A stretch of 9,328 bases of DNA from NCBI RefSeq assembly GCF_002432125.1, contig NZ_DJFS01000022.1, forward strand, positions 1-9,328, read 5' to 3'. This document shows, piece after piece, positions 6,187 to 9,328 of this stretch (position 1 is its first letter; every line of letters begins with the position of its first letter). Origin of the DNA: Brevundimonas sp. UBA5866 (GTDB taxonomy: Bacteria > Pseudomonadota > Alphaproteobacteria > Caulobacterales > Caulobacteraceae). A program made the position numbers and the translations under genes. A model generated the notes under the pieces. The model saw nothing but the letters and a program-made list of their open reading frames with translations, was not told where the DNA came from and did not search any database.

Positions 6187-6572
6187 GCGCCCGCCCCCGC
6201 CAACAGGTCGCGCACCTCTTGCGCCAGCCCCATGGGGTCAAAGGGTTTGGTAATGACGCCTATGGCCCCCAAGGCCTTGTAATCCGCCACTTCGGACCCT
6301 TGCGCCCGTGCCGTCATGAATACGACCGGCGTATGCTCCAGCGCAGGCCGCTGGCGCAGGTGTTGAAGGACCATAGGTCCATCCATCCCCGGCATCATGA
6401 CATCCAACAGGATCACGTCAGGCCGCAACCCTCCATCAAGGATGGAAAGGGCTTCAGGACCGGACGATGCACTGATCGAGGTTGTCATGGGGTCCAGATC
6501 AAACGACAACGCCGCCACTTCGCGGATATCCGCTTCGTCATCGACGTGTAGCAGGGTCAGTTGTTCCTTCAT
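6183..6572 (-). CDS. Stand-alone receiver protein (CheY-like response regulator)
   Basis: A 129-residue single receiver domain without output domain. The acidic pair is Asp11-Asp12 (HVDDEAD), the phospho-acceptor is Asp57 in VILLDVMMPGMDG, the switch threonine is Thr87 (FMTAR) and the lysine is Lys109 followed by proline (TKPFDP). All key residues are present, so it should be phosphorylatable. It probably acts as an intermediate or phosphate sink in a relay with the kinase and Hpt encoded next to it. The start ATG at 6572 overlaps the kinase stop by ATGA, and AAGGA lies about 6 nt upstream inside the kinase gene. Alternatively it could signal by protein contact, as CheY does. Confidence 0.92.
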   Translation of the reverse strand: MKEQLTLLHVDDEADIREVAALSFDLDPMTTSISASSGPEALSILDGGLRPDVILLDVMMPGMDGPMVLQHLRQRPALEHTPVVFMTARAQGSEVADYKALGAIGVITKPFDPMGLAQEVRDLLAGAGA

Positions 6573-9043
6573 GTCATATCCTTTCGCGTCAGACGCCGTA
6601 CCGTCCGAGCCAGCGACGAGACAGGCGTGCGCGACTTCACCAGAACGGCTTCGATACCCGCACCCAGTTCAAGATCGGCATCGCTGGCTGAATAAATGAT
6701 AGCCGGTATCGGCGGCTGGTCCCCGCTCTCGAGATTGCCCAGCAATTCCAGACCGGAGCCGTCCGGCAGGCCGATATCCAGAATGACCAGATCGGGATGA
6801 CGACTTTCCAGATAACGTCTCGCCTCGGCCAGTGATCCTGCCGCTTCTATAGTCGCCACTCCCGAAAGGGCGGATGCCGTGAGGCTGCGCACGTCCTCTT
6901 CATCCTCTACATGAAGGATCAAAGGTTGCGCCTTGCTCCCGGCAGTCGCCGCCTGAACCGCCTGCAGCAGGCGATCCACTTCCAGCGGCTTTTCCATCCA
7001 GTCCAAGACCTGAAGCGATGCCGCCTTTGCCATGCCTTGCGAAATATCGGCGGACACAACCAGAATGGGCAGATCCCGCGTCAGGGCGGATTTGCGCAAC
7101 GCGCGGATCAGGCTCACCCCATTCGCATCGGGCAGTTGTAAGTCGATCAGCGCAGCGGCGAATTTCGTCTGACCGACCAGCGCCAACGCCTCACGTGCGG
7201 TCGAGGCAACCTGTGCCTGATATCCGTCCTCTTGCAGAATACTGCGCAACACCTCGGCGGCATCGGGATCATCCTCGACCACCAACAACTGCGGTCCATC
7301 CACCCGGTTCTGGATAGGCCCCGCAGCGACACGCGGTAGTTGCAGATGGAAGACGGCCCCATGGCCCGGATCAGGATCAAGCCACAGCCGCCCACCATGC
7401 CGCTCTGCAATCTCGCGAGAAATGGCTAGCCCCAGACCCGTTCCCCCGCGCTGGCGCGTATCGGATGAGTCCGCTTGCGCGAACTTCTCGAATATTCTCG
7501 ACCTGAACGCCTCGGGCACGCCGGGCCCACGGTCCAGCACCGTAAGCCTGACCATCGGGCCATCATCCGCCGTAAGCCGGACTGTGACTGTCTCTTCGGC
7601 AGGCGAAAATTTGAGGGCATTGGACAACAGGTTCACGGCCACCTGTATCAGGCGATCCATATCCCCCATGACCGTAGCCGTTCCACGGTCGTCTAGCTCG
7701 ACCCGCACTTTGTGATCATCTGCCATTCCGCTGACCGCATCAATCGAGCGGGTTGCCACCTCGCGCAGGTCAATCGGTTCGAGGTGCAGTGCCATCTTGC
7801 CGGATTCCAGTTTCTCGATGTCGAGAATGTCGTTGATCAACCGGACCAATCTCTGGCTGTTTGACTGGGCGATGCCGATCAGACGGCTGGCCTTTTCGGG
7901 CAATGCGCCGGCAGCCCCCCCTGCCAGAAGGCCCAATGACCCGGCGATTGAGGTCAATGGCGTACGCAGTTCATGACTAACGGTAGAAACGAACTGGGAC
8001 TTCATCTCGTCCATGCGCCGACGCTCTGACACGTCTTTAACCGCAACGACTATATTCGAGCTCTCATTAACCTTGACAGGACTGATCGACACCTCTGCGG
8101 TGAAGACGGTACCATCTTTGCGACGCACACAAATTTCACCTTCAAGCGCTTCGGACAAAGGTTCCGTGCGATTGCGAAGCTGATCAAGAATACGCTGATC
8201 GCCCGAACTTTCGATATCGACCAGAATCCTGACATTCTTGCCAATCACTTCGGTTCGCGTCCATTGCAGCGCCTTCTCCGCAGCTCTGTTAACTCGCTCG
8301 ATAGCGCCTTCGTCCGTCAAGACAAGCAGTGGAAGAGAGCTGCCTTGGAACAGAGCCTGTTGCTGCTGGTCTGAAGCGGCAACAGCGTTTAACAAAGCCT
8401 CTTGACGGCGCATATAGCGCCAAATGGTCAGGGCTGCGGCCAACATAAGTAAGACAAAGAGGCCCGAAAGCACCATGACGGCCCGACGGGTATTGATGGC
8501 TTGTCGCTGGTGGTTGGACCGCAACTGCTCCAACCGGAGAATTTCTTGCCGATTGAGGACAGCCATTTCTTCACGGATAGCGTCCATGGCCAACTTGCCA
8601 GATAAGGCGCGCGTGTGCCGCTGGGCGTTCGTAGTGGGTAACGTCCCTTCGATGCCCGCATGCAGCAAATCGCGCTTGGCCTTTACAAGGGTCTCTAGCC
8701 GCTGGAGGCGCATGGGTTCCTGAGCAAATAGCCGCTCTAATTCGGCCCATTCGGCGTCCATCCTGGCTTCGGCATTTTGGTAGGGTGCAAGAAACACCTC
8801 GTCTCTGGTTAGCAAGAACCCGCGGAGCCCAGTTTCACCGTCCTGAAGCAAGGAGAACACATCCTGCAACTGCTCCCGGCGATCATGTGCACCATTAAGC
8901 ACGGATTCCAACTGCTGCCCGCTGCTCAACTCCCGTAGGGTCTGCGTCGCCAATATGATGATGGCCGCTAGCGCCAATGCACCAAAAATCAGGAATACCG
9001 CATAGGCCCGTTTGGCTCGCCTTCCAATTGAACCGGTTGCCAA
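6569..9043 (-). CDS. Membrane hybrid histidine kinase (CHASE3-PAS-HisKA-HATPase-REC-REC)
   Basis: An 824-residue inner-membrane sensor kinase. Transmembrane segments lie at about 15-32 and 188-207. They enclose a periplasmic CHASE3 domain whose typical QDGETGLRGFLLT motif is at 67-79. A PAS domain follows (about 228-340). The HisKA domain has His357 in STVSHELRTPL. The ATPase has Asn475 (N box), DRGPGVP at 504-510 and GGTGLGL at 533-539. Receiver 1 has Asp634, Ser664 and Lys685-Pro. Receiver 2 has Asp756, Ser785 and Lys803, but Lys803 is followed by Ser rather than the usual Pro. There is no Hpt domain inside the protein; a separate Hpt gene is two genes downstream. The start is TTG at 9043, directly after an in-frame TGA and 5 nt after AGGAGG. 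It heads the operon kinase-receiver-Hpt. The sensed signal is unknown; CHASE3 points to an extracytoplasmic cue. Confidence 0.94.
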   Translation of the reverse strand: MATGSIGRRAKRAYAVFLIFGALALAAIIILATQTLRELSSGQQLESVLNGAHDRREQLQDVFSLLQDGETGLRGFLLTRDEVFLAPYQNAEARMDAEWAELERLFAQEPMRLQRLETLVKAKRDLLHAGIEGTLPTTNAQRHTRALSGKLAMDAIREEMAVLNRQEILRLEQLRSNHQRQAINTRRAVMVLSGLFVLLMLAAALTIWRYMRRQEALLNAVAASDQQQQALFQGSSLPLLVLTDEGAIERVNRAAEKALQWTRTEVIGKNVRILVDIESSGDQRILDQLRNRTEPLSEALEGEICVRRKDGTVFTAEVSISPVKVNESSNIVVAVKDVSERRRMDEMKSQFVSTVSHELRTPLTSIAGSLGLLAGGAAGALPEKASRLIGIAQSNSQRLVRLINDILDIEKLESGKMALHLEPIDLREVATRSIDAVSGMADDHKVRVELDDRGTATVMGDMDRLIQVAVNLLSNALKFSPAEETVTVRLTADDGPMVRLTVLDRGPGVPEAFRSRIFEKFAQADSSDTRQRGGTGLGLAISREIAERHGGRLWLDPDPGHGAVFHLQLPRVAAGPIQNRVDGPQLLVVEDDPDAAEVLRSILQEDGYQAQVASTAREALALVGQTKFAAALIDLQLPDANGVSLIRALRKSALTRDLPILVVSADISQGMAKAASLQVLDWMEKPLEVDRLLQAVQAATAGSKAQPLILHVEDEEDVRSLTASALSGVATIEAAGSLAEARRYLESRHPDLVILDIGLPDGSGLELLGNLESGDQPPIPAIIYSASDADLELGAGIEAVLVKSRTPVSSLARTVRRLTRKDMT

Positions 9044-9048
9044 TCATT

Positions 9049-9054
9049 CCTCCT
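9049..9054 (-). promoter_or_regulatory. Ribosome-binding site that fixes a TTG start for the kinase
   Basis: A perfect AGGAGG on the minus strand ends 5 nt before TTG 9043. An ATG at 9047 lies only 1 nt from the site and is out of frame. The codon directly before TTG is TGA, so no longer kinase frame exists. The TTG start is therefore well supported. Confidence 0.8.
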
Positions 9055-9095
9055 CGTACAGTCAGGTTAGGAGAATGCGCAGAGAGTGCGCCGGT

Positions 9096-9314
9096 TCAGG
9101 GCTCTGGGGCGATCTGTTGGACGTGAGGAGCCCATATTCCCATCAGCCTCAGCCCATGCAGGGGATAGGTGTAAGCCGTCATGACACGCAGGCTTTCCAG
9201 AACGGCCTGTAGACCGGCCAGTGCAGCGATCGCTGCGAGTGCAAGGCTTGAAGTTGATCGACGAAGGTTATGGATGACACCAAAGCCAAAAGCCCCAGCA
9301 AACAGACGGTGCTG
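9096..9314 (-). pseudogene. Possible remnant or 3' end of a small membrane-protein gene
   Basis: A minus-strand frame stays open for 72 codons, from just after a TGA at 9315-9317 to a TGA at 9096-9098. It reads protein-like, with a hydrophobic segment SLALAAIAALAGLQAVL and a tail ending AYTYPLHGLRLMGIWAPHVQ. It has no ATG, GTG or TTG start before the ATG at 9182, which would leave only 28 residues. It may be the end of a frameshifted or truncated gene entering from the right, upstream of and co-directional with the kinase. I do not recognise the family. It could also be a chance open frame. Confidence 0.25.
9223..9236. repeat. 14-bp perfect palindrome
   Basis: GCAGCGATCGCTGC reads the same on both strands. 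It sits about 180 bp upstream of the kinase start, inside the open frame noted above. It could be a binding site for a dimeric regulator, or a chance palindrome in GC-rich DNA. Confidence 0.35.
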
Positions 9315-9328
9315 TCAGGGTAACTGAG

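Larger units (their letters stand above)
9044..9328. other. Kinase upstream region (285 bp), no intact gene
   Basis: This stretch holds the kinase ribosome-binding site, a 5-bp dyad (GCGCA 9077-9081 / TGCGC 9087-9091) and a short hydrophobic minus-strand frame described separately. The kinase promoter must lie here or further right. I could not find a convincing -35/-10 pair or a GGAAC-type EcfG promoter by eye. Confidence 0.5.

Noticed and set aside
5779..6282. Plus-strand open frame of 167 codons spanning the last subunit and the Hpt/receiver genes.
   Set aside because: It overlaps three supported genes in other frames, its composition is Arg/Pro/Ser-rich as for shadow frames, and no domain is visible.
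9012..9212. Plus-strand open frame of 66 codons opposite the kinase start.
   Set aside because: No ribosome-binding site or recognisable features; its beginning is antisense to the kinase signal-anchor region.
12..9317. TGACAGCACCG at 12-22 recurs inverted at 9307-9317, as if it flanked the whole module.
   Set aside because: It is only 11 bp, lies at arbitrary window edges, and no transposase, integrase or target duplication accompanies it. Chance is the simplest explanation.

Overview
The window looks like the chromosome of a GC-rich alphaproteobacterium, most likely a sphingomonad (Sphingomonadales). This rests on the strong G/C preference at third codon positions, the Ala-Gln signal-peptide junctions, the pairing of DUF4402 subunits with a PapD-like chaperone and an usher, and the style of the hybrid kinase. 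The genus is not resolved. I see no tRNA, rRNA, CRISPR array, insertion sequence or phage gene.

Layout. (1) 35-667, minus strand: a NarL/FixJ-type response regulator with a receiver domain and a LuxR-type helix-turn-helix. (2) 668-855: a divergent intergenic region rich in inverted repeats, which must hold the promoters of the regulator and of the surface-structure operon. (3) 856-5920, plus strand: a compact operon for a chaperone-usher-type surface fibre. Its order is a DUF4402 major-subunit candidate, a perfect 10-bp intercistronic hairpin, a periplasmic PapD-like chaperone, a 907-residue outer-membrane usher with C-terminal Ig/SdrB-like modules, and two small exported subunits. The last four genes are joined by 4-nt stop/start overlaps. 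(4) 5911-9043, minus strand: a phosphorelay operon transcribed toward the fibre operon. It encodes a membrane hybrid histidine kinase (CHASE3-PAS-HisKA-HATPase-REC-REC), a stand-alone receiver and an Hpt protein, also joined by 4-nt overlaps. Its last gene overlaps the last fibre gene tail-to-tail by 10 bp. (5) 9044-9328: the kinase leader and a short hydrophobic open frame that may be a gene remnant.

How the parts may work together (inference). The structural operon lies between the two halves of one signalling system: sensor, receiver and Hpt on one side, the DNA-binding output regulator on the other. The simplest model is that the kinase senses an envelope signal, passes phosphate through the receivers and Hpt (His40) to Asp57 of the LuxR-type regulator, and the regulator acts on the 668-855 region to control the fibre. 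The individual families are known. The least-described parts are this combined arrangement, the chain of alternative hairpins in the pilin leader, the extra C-terminal modules of the usher, and the divergent last subunit.
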